5,592 nt of DNA, taken from assembly GCA_023409755.1 (NCBI GenBank), contig JAEYRA010000168.1, positions 1 through 5,592 on the forward strand, given 5' to 3'. The notes beneath the pieces were generated by a model that made no database searches, was not told the origin of the DNA, and was given only the letters and a program-made list of their open reading frames with translations. Source of the DNA: Bacillota bacterium (GTDB lineage: Bacteria; Bacillota; Clostridia; Christensenellales; UMGS416). This document shows, piece by piece, positions 1 to 5,592 of this stretch (position 1 is the first letter of the stretch; the number at the start of each line of letters is the position of its first letter). Both the position numbers and the translations under genes were made by a program.

Positions 1-460
1 AGCCCGGCAGCGCCCAGCCCAGCAGCACCGGCCACAGCACGCAGCCCGCTGCCATGGCCACATACAGCACGATGGGAATCGGCATCACACACGGCGCAAG
101 GGTGAGCACCAGTCCCCCGATGGCCAGTGCTTTTGTGCGTGCCGAGGTGCTGCGGCGCGGTGTGCGGCCGTGCCAGGCCGCCGTGAAGAGCAGAGACATC
201 GCCGTTACTCCAACACAGCTGACAACAAACCCTGTGATGGGTGACCAGAGAAAACAGTAAATCCAGATCAAACAGTCATTCAGGGTTGTGGCAGCAAAGC
301 TGTTCTCCTCGAACAGCCCACTTGTCATGGGGATATCGATCATGGATGCGACGTGGATGGTCGCCCAGATCAGAAAGAGAACCAGCAGAGCGGTGACGCC
401 TGCCAGCAATTGGGCGAGCAACAGGTACACATAGGGGCGAAAGGCGTTCCGCCGGGGCAT
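1..460 (-). CDS. Multi-pass membrane protein of unknown function, 3' end outside window
   Basis: I do not recognise a family. The visible part is 153 residues, open to the left edge, so the C-terminus is missing. It starts with a basic stretch (MPRRNAFRP), then a hydrophobic helix at about residues 11-36. A loop of about 25 residues holds the few acidic residues (IDIP, FEEN). A second long hydrophobic stretch follows at about 62-95, then a basic loop (WHGRTPRRSTSARTK, 96-110). The rest, about 111-152, is hydrophobic with central prolines, enough for two more helices. Positive charges at the N-terminus and in the 96-110 loop suggest both face the cytoplasm. The start is fixed by an AGGAGG six bases upstream, which overlaps the stop codon of the HAD gene, so the two are probably co-translated. 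No catalytic motif is visible. It could be a transporter subunit or an orphan membrane protein. Confidence 0.78.
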   Translation of the reverse strand, partial: MPRRNAFRPYVYLLLAQLLAGVTALLVLFLIWATIHVASMIDIPMTSGLFEENSFAATTLNDCLIWIYCFLWSPITGFVVSCVGVTAMSLLFTAAWHGRTPRRSTSARTKALAIGGLVLTLAPCVMPIPIVLYVAMAAGCVLWPVLLGWALPG

Positions 461-466
461 GGGGGG

Positions 467-472
467 CCTCCT
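467..472 (-). promoter_or_regulatory. Ribosome binding site of the membrane protein, overlapping the upstream stop
   Basis: The minus strand reads TGAGAGGAGG followed by six C and the ATG at 460. AGGAGG sits six bases before the start and two bases after the TGA of the HAD gene (474-476). This decides the start codon and suggests translational coupling of the two genes. Confidence 0.85.
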
Positions 473-473
473 C

Positions 474-1085
474 TCAGGGCAGCAGCCGCACCTGACGTGC
501 CACGTCGGCATAGTCCGCCACCTGCCGGGCATCGATGCCGCAGGCGCGGGCCGCCTCCACGTTGGCGGGGTTGTCGTCAAAGAACACGATGGACCCGGCG
601 GGGGCGCCGAGTTCTGCAACGAGCCGCTCAAACACCGTGTGATCGGGCTTCAGGAGCCCCAGCTCAAAGGACAGGAACACCCGCTGGAAGTGGGGCCGCA
701 GGTTCGTGGTGCGGATGAGCTTCTCCCACTGGGGTCGGTTGGTGTTGGAAAGGAGGGCCAACGGGTAGCGCCGCCCCAGTTCGGTCAGCAGCTCCTCGGC
801 CCCGTCGTACATGCCGCGCACGAAATCCGGGAACTCGCTTAAAAACTCCTCGGCGTGGGTGTCGAGCGCAAATTCCTCAATAATGGCGTGGGCGAAGTCC
901 TCCGCGGTGATCTGCCCGCTCTCAAAGGCCCGCACCGCCGGGGAATAGAGCCACCGCCGGTGCATGTCCTGGTCGGTCAGTTCGCTTCCCATCCATTGGC
1001 GCAGCTTGGCCACGCCCACGTATTCCACCAGCACGCCGCCCAGGTCAAAGACGACCCAGCGGATGCCATCGGTTTGATTTGTCAT
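474..1085 (-). CDS. HAD-superfamily hydrolase, subfamily IA, YihX-like (putative phosphatase)
   Basis: Predicted cytoplasmic phosphatase-like hydrolase of 203 residues, a normal length for the family. The HAD motifs appear in order. Motif I is FDLGGVLVEY with the nucleophile at D14. A helical cap lies at about 20-90. Motif II is LALLSNTN with S113. Motif III is the lysine K146 in GLLKPD. Motif IV is the pair D170-D171 in VFFDDNP, which would bind Mg2+. Position 16, usually the second Asp of the DxD motif, is Gly. The same DLG pattern occurs in YihX-type sugar-phosphate phosphatases and related HAD proteins, so it does not by itself mean the enzyme is dead. The substrate cannot be told from sequence. 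The start is supported by AGGGGG seven bases upstream. The gene probably has its own promoter in the gap after helD and forms a pair with the membrane protein downstream. Confidence 0.9.
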   Translation of the reverse strand: MTNQTDGIRWVVFDLGGVLVEYVGVAKLRQWMGSELTDQDMHRRWLYSPAVRAFESGQITAEDFAHAIIEEFALDTHAEEFLSEFPDFVRGMYDGAEELLTELGRRYPLALLSNTNRPQWEKLIRTTNLRPHFQRVFLSFELGLLKPDHTVFERLVAELGAPAGSIVFFDDNPANVEAARACGIDARQVADYADVARQVRLLP

Positions 1086-1098
1086 GTTGTTTCCCCCT

Positions 1099-1118
1099 GG
1101 GCTGGTTTGCTCCAGCCC
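1099..1118 (-). promoter_or_regulatory. Hairpin abutting the HAD ribosome binding site
   Basis: On the minus strand GGGCTGG, a six-base loop AGCAAA and CCAGCCC form a perfect 7-base-pair stem. Its 3' foot touches the AGGGGG ribosome binding site at 1093-1098 directly. It could affect translation starts or mRNA stability. No T-run follows, so it is not a standard terminator. Any regulatory role is inference. Confidence 0.45.
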
Positions 1119-1228
1119 CTTCGCGGCCCGGCGCGGTGCGTCGTCCGCGGTTCGGTCGTTTGGTTCCTTCCTCCCTGTGCTGGGTTGGCGGCAGGGGCGG
1201 CGTCAGCTGTGCCGCGCACGCTACTCCT

Positions 1229-1256
1229 ATTATAGGGAATTGGAAGAAAAGGGCAA
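1229..1256 (-). promoter_or_regulatory. Sigma-A-type promoter for the HAD-membrane protein pair
   Basis: On the minus strand TTGCCC (1256-1251) is followed after 16 bases by a perfect TATAAT (1234-1229). The -35 box matches the consensus at four of six positions. Transcription would begin near 1222 and give a leader of roughly 135 bases before the HAD ATG. The stretch is AT-richer than the coding DNA around it, which supports it as a real signal. Confidence 0.65.
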
Positions 1257-1258
1257 GG

Positions 1259-1281
1259 GACCCCGGTCACACAGCGGGGTC
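1259..1281 (-). terminator. Terminator-like hairpin spanning the helD stop codon
   Basis: On the minus strand GACCCCG, a nine-base loop containing the TGA stop, and CGGGGTC form a perfect 7-base-pair stem at the end of helD. The bases after it are pyrimidine-rich (CCTTGCCCTTTTCTT) but not a clean T-run, so termination would probably be partial. The -35 box of the next promoter starts only two bases beyond the stem. Confidence 0.45.
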
Positions 1282-3537
1282 GGGCAGGGCCAGCAGGGGC
1301 GTGGGTTCGCCCCGGTGGTAGCACTCCAGCACGTGCAGGGGCCGGGTGCAGCACACGTAGAGCAGCCGCGCGTGCAGCGCGTCCGGCGGGTAGGTGTCGG
1401 CGTCGGCGTCGGCGATGAGTACGGCGTCAAACTCCAGACCCTTCACCATGTGGGCCGGCAGCACCATGGCCCCGCCGCGGTAGTCGTCGTCGCCGTCGCG
1501 GTAGAGCGTCACCGGCACGTCGCTCAGGCCCTTGAGCTTGCGGTGCAGGGCGGCGCAGTCGTCGGGGTGCTTCATCACGATGGCCACCGTCTTCATGCCC
1601 CCGGCCACCAGGGCGGTGAGGCGCTCGGCCAGCACCTTCTCCCAACCCTTCTCCGGCAGGGGAGCGATGAGCGGCGCCTTGCCGTGGCGCAGCACCGGCT
1701 GGGCGGTGCGCTGCCCGGCGAAGGGGAACCGTGCCGACACCCGCCCGGCTAATTCCATGATCTCCACCGTATTGCGGTAACTCGTCACCAGCTCGCGGTA
1801 GTCGGCGTTGCCGGGGCCGAACACATCGCCCATGAGACCCCGCCAGTCAGTGACGCCGCGATAGCCGTGGATGCCTTGGGCCAGGTCGCCCACGATGGTG
1901 AACGACGCGTTTTGCGTCAGCGATTTGAGCAGGTCAAACTGGAAGGGCGAGAAGTCCTGGGCCTCGTCCAGCACGCTGTGGTGGATGTCCAGCCGCTTGG
2001 CCTGGCCAAAGACCAGACCGTTCAAGTGCACCAGCGGCGCGATGTCCGCCGTCTCAATGCGGCGGCTGTCGAGGAGGCTGAGGCTTCCCTCGCACAGGGC
2101 CTGCCAGTCGGCGGGGTCCACGCCCTCCGGCAGGGCGAAGGCAGGTTCACCCGCCAGGAACTGGCGGTAGAGGGCCATCAGGTCGAGCTTGGGGAACCCG
2201 GCCAGCAGCTTGTCCACGGCCCCGGCGGCCCAGTCGGTCACTTCGCGCAGTCGCTCGTCCCGCGCGGCATAGAGGGCGCGCATCGTCTCCTGCCGTCGGG
2301 GGGAGTCGTTGGGCTGCCGCTCGCGGATGAGGTTGGCCCGCCGCACGGTCTCACGCTCCACCTCGGCTCGCACGGCGTCGGCAGCTTCCTTCACCCGCAT
2401 CTTCAGCGATTTCTTCAGCTGGGGCAGCCGCCGGGCCAGCGGGAAGGGCTTCAAATCCTCCAGCAGCAGCTGGCCGATGTGGGCGCGGCTGACGAGCGTG
2501 TTGCCGGAGAGTGCCAGCCCCCCGGCGGGCACGAGGCTGCGGCAGTAGGCCGCGAACCACCGGTTCACGCACTCCTTCATGAGGAGGCTCCCCTTGAGCC
2601 GGGCCACCCGCACCACCGGTTCCCGCTGGTCCTCGGGTAGGTCGAGGAGTTGCAGCAGCGTGCCGGAGTCGTCCACCTTGGGCAGCTTCCGCCCGGTCAG
2701 GAGCTCGCCCAGGCCGGGGAACGTCGTTTGCAGCACGTTCTCCGCCCCGAGCTCCGGCAGCACGGCGCAGATGTAATTGAGGAACAGCGGGGACGGCGCG
2801 ATGACCATGAGATTCTCGGGGGCCATCGTCTGCTGATAGGTGTAGAGCAGCCAGGTGATGCGGTGCAGGGCCACCGTGGTCTTGCCCGCGCCGGCCACGC
2901 CCTGCACAATCAGGGGCCGCTGGTAGTTGTGGCGGATGATGTCGTTCTGCTCGGCCTGTATGGTGGTGACGATGTCGCGAAGCCTTGCGTCGGCGTGGTC
3001 GGCCAGCACGTCGTGTAGGTAGGCGTCCTGGGTCACCACGTCGGCGTCAAAGAGGTCGCGGAGCTCGCCCTCTGCAATGTTGAAGATGCGCTTCAATGCC
3101 ATGTCGCCGGCAATCTCGCCGCCGGGGCTTTTGTAGCTGGCCGGGCCCACCTGCCCGCTGTAATAAAGGTTGGCCACGGGGCTGCGCCAGTCGAAGATGT
3201 AGCTCTTGCGGGTGCGTACGTCGCTGACGCCCCATTTGCCAATGTAGTAAGGGGTGTGGGCCGCTTCGTTCTGCCGGCGGAAATCCACCCGGGCGAAGTA
3301 GGGCTGGCGGCTGGCGTGGCCCAGGTTCTTCAGGCGCTGGCAGGTCTGCTCGTAGAGCTTCTCGGCCACAAACCAGTCGTTGTCCCAGTTGCCGCCGGAG
3401 GTCTCCCGGTAATGGGTGACTTCGGCGAATTGCCGGCGTTCGATGTCGGCCACGACGTCGGTTTCCCGTCCAATGCGGGTGAGTGCCTCGCCCAGGCGCT
3501 GGGCCTCGGCGGCAAAGTCCTTGTGCTGGGTGGGCAT
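1267..3537 (-). CDS. helD: RNA polymerase recycling motor HelD (SF1 helicase-like ATPase)
   Basis: HelD binds RNA polymerase and uses ATP to pull stalled or post-termination polymerase off DNA; this role is established for the Bacillus family. The protein is 756 residues, close to B. subtilis HelD. The N-terminal 1-75 is helical and charged, matching the arm that enters the polymerase secondary channel. A family-typical block follows (YIGKWGVSD, IFDWRSPVANLYY, about 98-126). Helicase motifs in order are: Q-motif region IQAEQNDIIR (193-202), Walker A GVAGAGKTT (213-221), motif II LDEAQD (523-528), motif III GDLAQGIHGYRG (550-561), motif IV SYRN (586-589), motif V VKGLEFD (698-704) and motif VI YVCCTRP (727-733), with R732 the likely arginine finger. 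The 221-523 interval holds the HelD-specific insertion. All catalytic residues are intact. I chose the ATG at 3537 because AGGAGG lies five bases upstream and the promoter lies inside any longer frame. A role in rifampicin tolerance, known for some relatives, cannot be judged here. Confidence 0.95.
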   Translation of the reverse strand: MPTQHKDFAAEAQRLGEALTRIGRETDVVADIERRQFAEVTHYRETSGGNWDNDWFVAEKLYEQTCQRLKNLGHASRQPYFARVDFRRQNEAAHTPYYIGKWGVSDVRTRKSYIFDWRSPVANLYYSGQVGPASYKSPGGEIAGDMALKRIFNIAEGELRDLFDADVVTQDAYLHDVLADHADARLRDIVTTIQAEQNDIIRHNYQRPLIVQGVAGAGKTTVALHRITWLLYTYQQTMAPENLMVIAPSPLFLNYICAVLPELGAENVLQTTFPGLGELLTGRKLPKVDDSGTLLQLLDLPEDQREPVVRVARLKGSLLMKECVNRWFAAYCRSLVPAGGLALSGNTLVSRAHIGQLLLEDLKPFPLARRLPQLKKSLKMRVKEAADAVRAEVERETVRRANLIRERQPNDSPRRQETMRALYAARDERLREVTDWAAGAVDKLLAGFPKLDLMALYRQFLAGEPAFALPEGVDPADWQALCEGSLSLLDSRRIETADIAPLVHLNGLVFGQAKRLDIHHSVLDEAQDFSPFQFDLLKSLTQNASFTIVGDLAQGIHGYRGVTDWRGLMGDVFGPGNADYRELVTSYRNTVEIMELAGRVSARFPFAGQRTAQPVLRHGKAPLIAPLPEKGWEKVLAERLTALVAGGMKTVAIVMKHPDDCAALHRKLKGLSDVPVTLYRDGDDDYRGGAMVLPAHMVKGLEFDAVLIADADADTYPPDALHARLLYVCCTRPLHVLECYHRGEPTPLLALPDPAV

Positions 3538-3542
3538 ACGCA

Positions 3543-3548
3543 CCTCCT
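3543..3548 (-). promoter_or_regulatory. Ribosome binding site deciding the helD start
   Basis: The minus strand carries AGGAGG, then TGCGT, then the ATG at 3537. This is a near-perfect Shine-Dalgarno at five bases. A longer in-frame start at 3621 has no such site and overlaps the promoter -35 box, so it is rejected. Confidence 0.9.
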
Positions 3549-3592
3549 GCAGTCGGTTCCCCTGGCTCTGTTGTGTTTGCGAAAGGGTAAAT

Positions 3593-3621
3593 ATTATACT
3601 GCAGGGAGGCGGTGGATGCAA
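3593..3621 (-). promoter_or_regulatory. helD promoter (sigma-A type)
   Basis: On the minus strand TTGCAT (3621-3616), a 17-base spacer and a perfect TATAAT (3598-3593) form a standard housekeeping promoter. Transcription would begin near 3586, leaving a leader of about 49 bases before the helD ATG. It is divergent from the promoter of the LRR-Fn3 gene, with about 80 bases between the two -35 regions and room for a shared regulator. I see no clear operator palindrome there. Confidence 0.75.
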
Positions 3622-3678
3622 TAACTATTTTTGTCGATTGTCGGCAGCTTGTTCTTCGTTGATTTAACCATTTTTGGC

Positions 3679-3708
3679 TTGTTGAATTAATTCCATAGGT
3701 GATATACT
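3679..3708 (+). promoter_or_regulatory. Promoter of the LRR-Fn3 gene, extended -10 type
   Basis: TATACT at 3703-3708 matches the -10 consensus at five of six positions and is preceded by TG at the extended -10 position (3700-3701). The -35 region is weak: TTGTTG at 3679-3684 with an 18-base spacer, or TTGAAT at 3682-3687 with a 15-base spacer. Transcription would begin near 3715, only a few bases before the ATG at 3719, which favours the downstream GTG start. Confidence 0.6.
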
Positions 3709-3726
3709 TTTCCATATCATGGCTGT

Positions 3727-3731
3727 GGAGG
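3727..3731 (+). promoter_or_regulatory. Ribosome binding site deciding the GTG start of the LRR-Fn3 gene
   Basis: GGAGG lies eight bases before the GTG at 3740. No comparable site precedes the in-frame ATG at 3719; the nearest purine-rich stretch, AGGTGA at 3697-3702, is 16 bases away. Starting at the GTG also puts the basic residues KR directly before the signal-peptide core. Confidence 0.75.
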
Positions 3732-3739
3732 ATGGGATT

Positions 3740-5407
3740 GTGAAGCGAAGCTTGTTCGGAAAGACCCTCGCGGCAGCGCTGCTTTGTCTGGTAGTATCCG
3801 TGTTGGTTCCGGCGCAGGTGCGGGCCCTGCAGGACGGGGACTTCACCTATGAGCAAACCGCGACCACCGTGACCATCACGGGGTACACCGGCGCCGGCGG
3901 GGTCGTCACCATTCCCGCGAAGATTGACAACCGGGTGGTGGTCCGCATAGGCGAAAGTTCTTTTGAGAACAATCAGACGATCACCAAGGTCGTTCTGCCC
4001 GAAGGGTTGATAGAAATTTATCCCTTTGCCTTTTCCGGTTGCACCAATCTGGCGAGCGTGTCCTTTCCCAGCACGTTATTCTATCTTGCACAGGGTGCGT
4101 TTGCCAATTGCCCCTTAACCAGTGTGGATCTGCCGGAAGGCCTGCATGAGATTGAAGAGAGCACCTTTGCAGGCGCACGCTTTACCACCGTAACCATACC
4201 CAAGGGTCTGGTCTTTGTGAACAGGCTCAGCTTTGAACGGTGCATGAATCTCCAAACCATCAAGGTGGCAGAGGGTAACGAAACCTTTTTCAGCCAGGAT
4301 GGTCTGCTTTGTGAATGCAATGACCGTACCGGATATCAAAAGCAACTGGTGATTTGCCCCGCTGGCAAAACGGGGAATCTGATCCTTCCTGATTGGGTGA
4401 CAGGCATTAGTATAGGCACGTTTTATTACAGCAAACTGACCTCCGTCACCCTCCCGGACACCCTCACCCACGCTTGGAAAGCGTTCAACCACTGCAGTAA
4501 CCTGACGACCATCAACATTCCCGGTGGCGTAACGACTCTGTTGGATACCTTCGACGACTGTCCCAAGCTGCGCACCATCACGCTGGGCAGCGGCATCCGC
4601 ACCATCGCCGGTTCGGCGCTGGCCGACCTTCCGGCGCTTGCCAGCGTCAGCATCCCAGCCACCGTGACGACCATTGAGAGCGGGGCATTTGCCTCCTGCG
4701 GCAAGCTGTCGCAGGTCTACTTTGCGGGTGACGCCCCGGCCATGGGCAAGGACGTGTTCAAAGGCTGCGCGGCCAACCTCACCATCTACTACCTGAAAGG
4801 CAACAAGGGATTCACCAACCCCTGGCTGGGCCATCCCACGAAGGTCTACACCGGCCCCGCCACTCCTACGGGTATCAAGGCGGGCTCCGCTGGGTACACC
4901 AGCATGAAGATCAGTTGGAGCAAGGTGCCCGACGCAACGGGCTACCAGGTCTACCGCGCCACCAGCAAGACCGGTACCTACAAGAGGGTGGCGGACACCA
5001 CTGCAACCGGCTATACCGACAAGAGCCTGACGACGGGCAAAACATACTACTACAAGGTGCGGGCCTACCGCACGATCGGTGCAACAAAGGTGGCAGGGGC
5101 CTACTCGCCGATTGTCTCCGCCGCACCCAAGCCCGCCGCCCCGGCAGGTGTCGCGGCGGTGCGTGTCTCCAACAGCTCCATCAAGGTGAGCTGGAAGAAG
5201 GTCTCCGGCGCCACGCAGTACCAGCTTTACCGCGCCACCAGCAAAACAGGCACCTACACCAAGATCAAGGAGACGACGAGCCTGAGCTACACCAACAAGG
5301 GACTGAAGGACAACAAGACCTACTACTACAAGGTGCGAGCCTACCACACCGAAAACGGGAAGAAGGTCTACGGTTCCTGGTCGTCCGTCGTGAAGGCCAA
5401 ACCTTGA
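3740..5407 (+). CDS. Secreted BspA-type leucine-rich-repeat protein with two C-terminal Fn3 domains
   Basis: Likely an exported binding or adhesin-like protein; BspA-type LRR proteins are known surface and host-interaction proteins, but no ligand can be named here. The 555-residue product has a signal peptide: KR at 2-3, a hydrophobic core LAAALLCLVVSVLV at 10-23 and a probable cut after VRA (A29). Residues 35-67 form the usual BspA opening (TVTITGYTG, VVTIPAKID). About eleven LRR_5 repeats of 22-23 residues follow (68-354), with the pattern I..GAF..C..L..V.LP. An insertion at about 181-216 (FFSQDGLLC, QLVICP) breaks the series, as is common in the family. Two Fn3 domains of 92 residues close the protein (about 372-463 and 464-555), sharing YRATSKTGTY and KTYYYKVRAY. 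There is no LPXTG, membrane anchor, SLH or wall-binding repeat, so it is probably released or held non-covalently. The start is the GTG, for reasons given at its ribosome binding site. Confidence 0.9.
   Translation: MKRSLFGKTLAAALLCLVVSVLVPAQVRALQDGDFTYEQTATTVTITGYTGAGGVVTIPAKIDNRVVVRIGESSFENNQTITKVVLPEGLIEIYPFAFSGCTNLASVSFPSTLFYLAQGAFANCPLTSVDLPEGLHEIEESTFAGARFTTVTIPKGLVFVNRLSFERCMNLQTIKVAEGNETFFSQDGLLCECNDRTGYQKQLVICPAGKTGNLILPDWVTGISIGTFYYSKLTSVTLPDTLTHAWKAFNHCSNLTTINIPGGVTTLLDTFDDCPKLRTITLGSGIRTIAGSALADLPALASVSIPATVTTIESGAFASCGKLSQVYFAGDAPAMGKDVFKGCAANLTIYYLKGNKGFTNPWLGHPTKVYTGPATPTGIKAGSAGYTSMKISWSKVPDATGYQVYRATSKTGTYKRVADTTATGYTDKSLTTGKTYYYKVRAYRTIGATKVAGAYSPIVSAAPKPAAPAGVAAVRVSNSSIKVSWKKVSGATQYQLYRATSKTGTYTKIKETTSLSYTNKGLKDNKTYYYKVRAYHTENGKKVYGSWSSVVKAKP
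4853..5404 (+). repeat. Tandem 276-base repeat encoding two Fn3 domains
   Basis: Two head-to-tail units of 92 codons (about 4853-5128 and 5129-5404) encode the Fn3 domains. Matching blocks are exactly 276 bases apart: the DNA for YRATSKTGTY at 4952 and 5228, and the DNA for YYYKVRAY at 5045 and 5321. The blocks are nearly identical in DNA as well as protein, while the stretches between have diverged. This points to duplication of one domain with strong constraint, or later gene conversion. Confidence 0.8.
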
Positions 5408-5569
5408 GGGTTATCGAGTCAAAGCCTGTCTGCAGCAGGGGTTGACCCTGGAGCTGCGCCAGTCGCAGGGGGTATCTCCAAGGCGGGAGGCAAGGGGCTT
5501 GCCGCGCATGACGCGGGTCCCTCCCGTCGGGTATGGTGTGCCATGGCACCTGCCCGCCCAAGGAGGACG
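5408..5569 (+). other. Non-coding leader with several potential stem-loops upstream of the next gene
   Basis: No convincing gene, clear terminator or promoter is visible in these 162 bases. The stretch is dense in potential stems. GGCGGGAGG (5482-5490) pairs with CCTCCCGTC (5520-5528), nine pairs including one G-U, and encloses CCGCG/CGCGG (5502-5506 with 5512-5516). A second stem pairs GGG and GGTG (5529-5531, 5535-5538) with CACC and CCC (5547-5550, 5553-5555). Upstream, CCCTG (5446-5450) can pair with CAGGG at either 5436-5440 or 5466-5470. I match it to no known riboswitch. High GC makes chance stems common. The absence of a T-run means the LRR-Fn3 transcript may read through. Confidence 0.4.
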
Positions 5570-5592
5570 ATGACCGTCGCGCTCGACGTCAT
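5570..5592 (+). CDS. Start of a further rightward gene, cut by the window edge
   Basis: AAGGAGG at 5560-5566 is followed after three bases by ATG at 5570. The frame stays open to the edge and reads MTVALDV. The spacing is shorter than usual, which lowers confidence, but the Shine-Dalgarno is perfect and no other start codon is close by. Too little is visible to suggest a product. The structured stretch just upstream would be its leader. Confidence 0.45.

Larger units (their letters stand above)
1086..1266 (-). other. Gap between helD and the HAD gene; probable 5' leader of the HAD gene
   Basis: This 181-base non-coding stretch holds, in the direction of transcription, the end of a hairpin over the helD stop, a promoter-like pair, and a leader of about 135 bases that is very rich in GC after the promoter. 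A perfect 7-base-pair hairpin follows, then the HAD ribosome binding site. I see no small gene with a good start signal in it and no known riboswitch consensus. Confidence 0.6.

Noticed and set aside
1867..2640. A 257-residue rightward reading frame opposite helD, and similar frames around 1084-1752 and 2650-3018
   Set aside because: They lie antisense to an intact helD with all helicase motifs. High GC leaves few stops in the opposite frames, and the products show no recognisable domain or start signal.
1267..3537. The helicase as part of a phage-defence or DNA-repair system
   Set aside because: Its motifs and the family block IFDWRSPVANLYY fit HelD rather than UvrD, PcrA or defence helicases, and no nuclease or defence partner lies next to it.
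3547..3604. Two CTGCAG palindromes, one next to the helD -10 box and one next to its ribosome binding site
   Set aside because: Six-base palindromes are expected by chance at this density, and the flanks do not extend the match into an operator.
3538..3621. A 28-residue N-terminal extension of HelD starting at 3621
   Set aside because: The extension covers the -35 and -10 boxes, lacks a ribosome binding site and is not HelD-like. The ATG at 3537 has a near-perfect AGGAGG.
3719..3739. ATG at 3719 as the start of the LRR-Fn3 gene
   Set aside because: No Shine-Dalgarno at a usable distance, and the predicted transcript begins only about four bases upstream. The GTG at 3740 has GGAGG at eight bases and gives a cleaner signal peptide.
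4115..5347. A 410-residue leftward reading frame opposite the LRR-Fn3 gene
   Set aside because: The forward frame has a signal peptide, LRR_5 repeats and Fn3 domains. The reverse product is a repeat-driven shadow with no domain pattern of its own.
5442..5476. TTGACC followed by an imperfect palindrome, resembling a MerR-type promoter
   Set aside because: The inverted repeat is poor, and the only -10-like sequence (TATCTC) is 25 bases away, too far even for a MerR-type spacer of 19-20 bases.
5421..5572. A forward frame reading LTLELRQSQ, faintly like the N-terminus of a sigma-54 factor
   Set aside because: The likeness stops after about nine residues, there is no start signal, and the frame ends at the TGA at 5571. 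It is probably chance.

Overview
The window reads as ordinary chromosomal DNA from a GC-rich member of the Firmicutes, most likely a gut Clostridia of the Oscillospirales type. This is an inference from four things: a HelD protein of the Bacillus/Clostridium kind, a BspA-type leucine-rich-repeat protein joined to fibronectin type III domains, strong AGGAGG ribosome binding sites, and sigma-A-like promoters with TATAAT -10 boxes. No RNA gene, CRISPR array, insertion sequence or phage gene is visible.

Layout. Bases 1-3537 hold a leftward set of three genes. First transcribed is a complete helD (1267-3537), a superfamily 1 helicase-like ATPase that clears stalled RNA polymerase. Next is a HAD-family phosphatase-like hydrolase (474-1085). 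Last is a small multi-pass membrane protein (1-460) that runs off the left edge. The last two are tightly coupled: the ribosome binding site of the membrane protein overlaps the stop codon of the HAD gene. A 181-base gap separates helD from the HAD gene. It holds a hairpin over the helD stop, a good internal promoter and a hairpin against the HAD ribosome binding site, so the HAD-membrane pair probably has its own transcription start.

A 202-base divergent promoter region (3538-3739) separates helD from a rightward gene (3740-5407). That gene encodes a secreted 555-residue protein with a signal peptide, about eleven LRR_5 repeats and two near-identical Fn3 domains. It most likely starts at a GTG and has no visible cell-wall anchor. 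Its first half is clearly poorer in GC than its second half and its neighbours.

Bases 5408-5569 are non-coding, rich in potential stem-loops, and end in a ribosome binding site and the first seven complete codons of another rightward gene cut by the window edge.

The genes do not form an obvious joint pathway. RNA polymerase recycling, a small-molecule phosphatase-like protein and a surface or secreted adhesin-like protein appear to be independent neighbours. I see no strong case for an undescribed system. The points most worth a second look are the structured leader at the right edge, the unidentified membrane protein coupled to the HAD gene, and the mosaic composition of the LRR-Fn3 gene.
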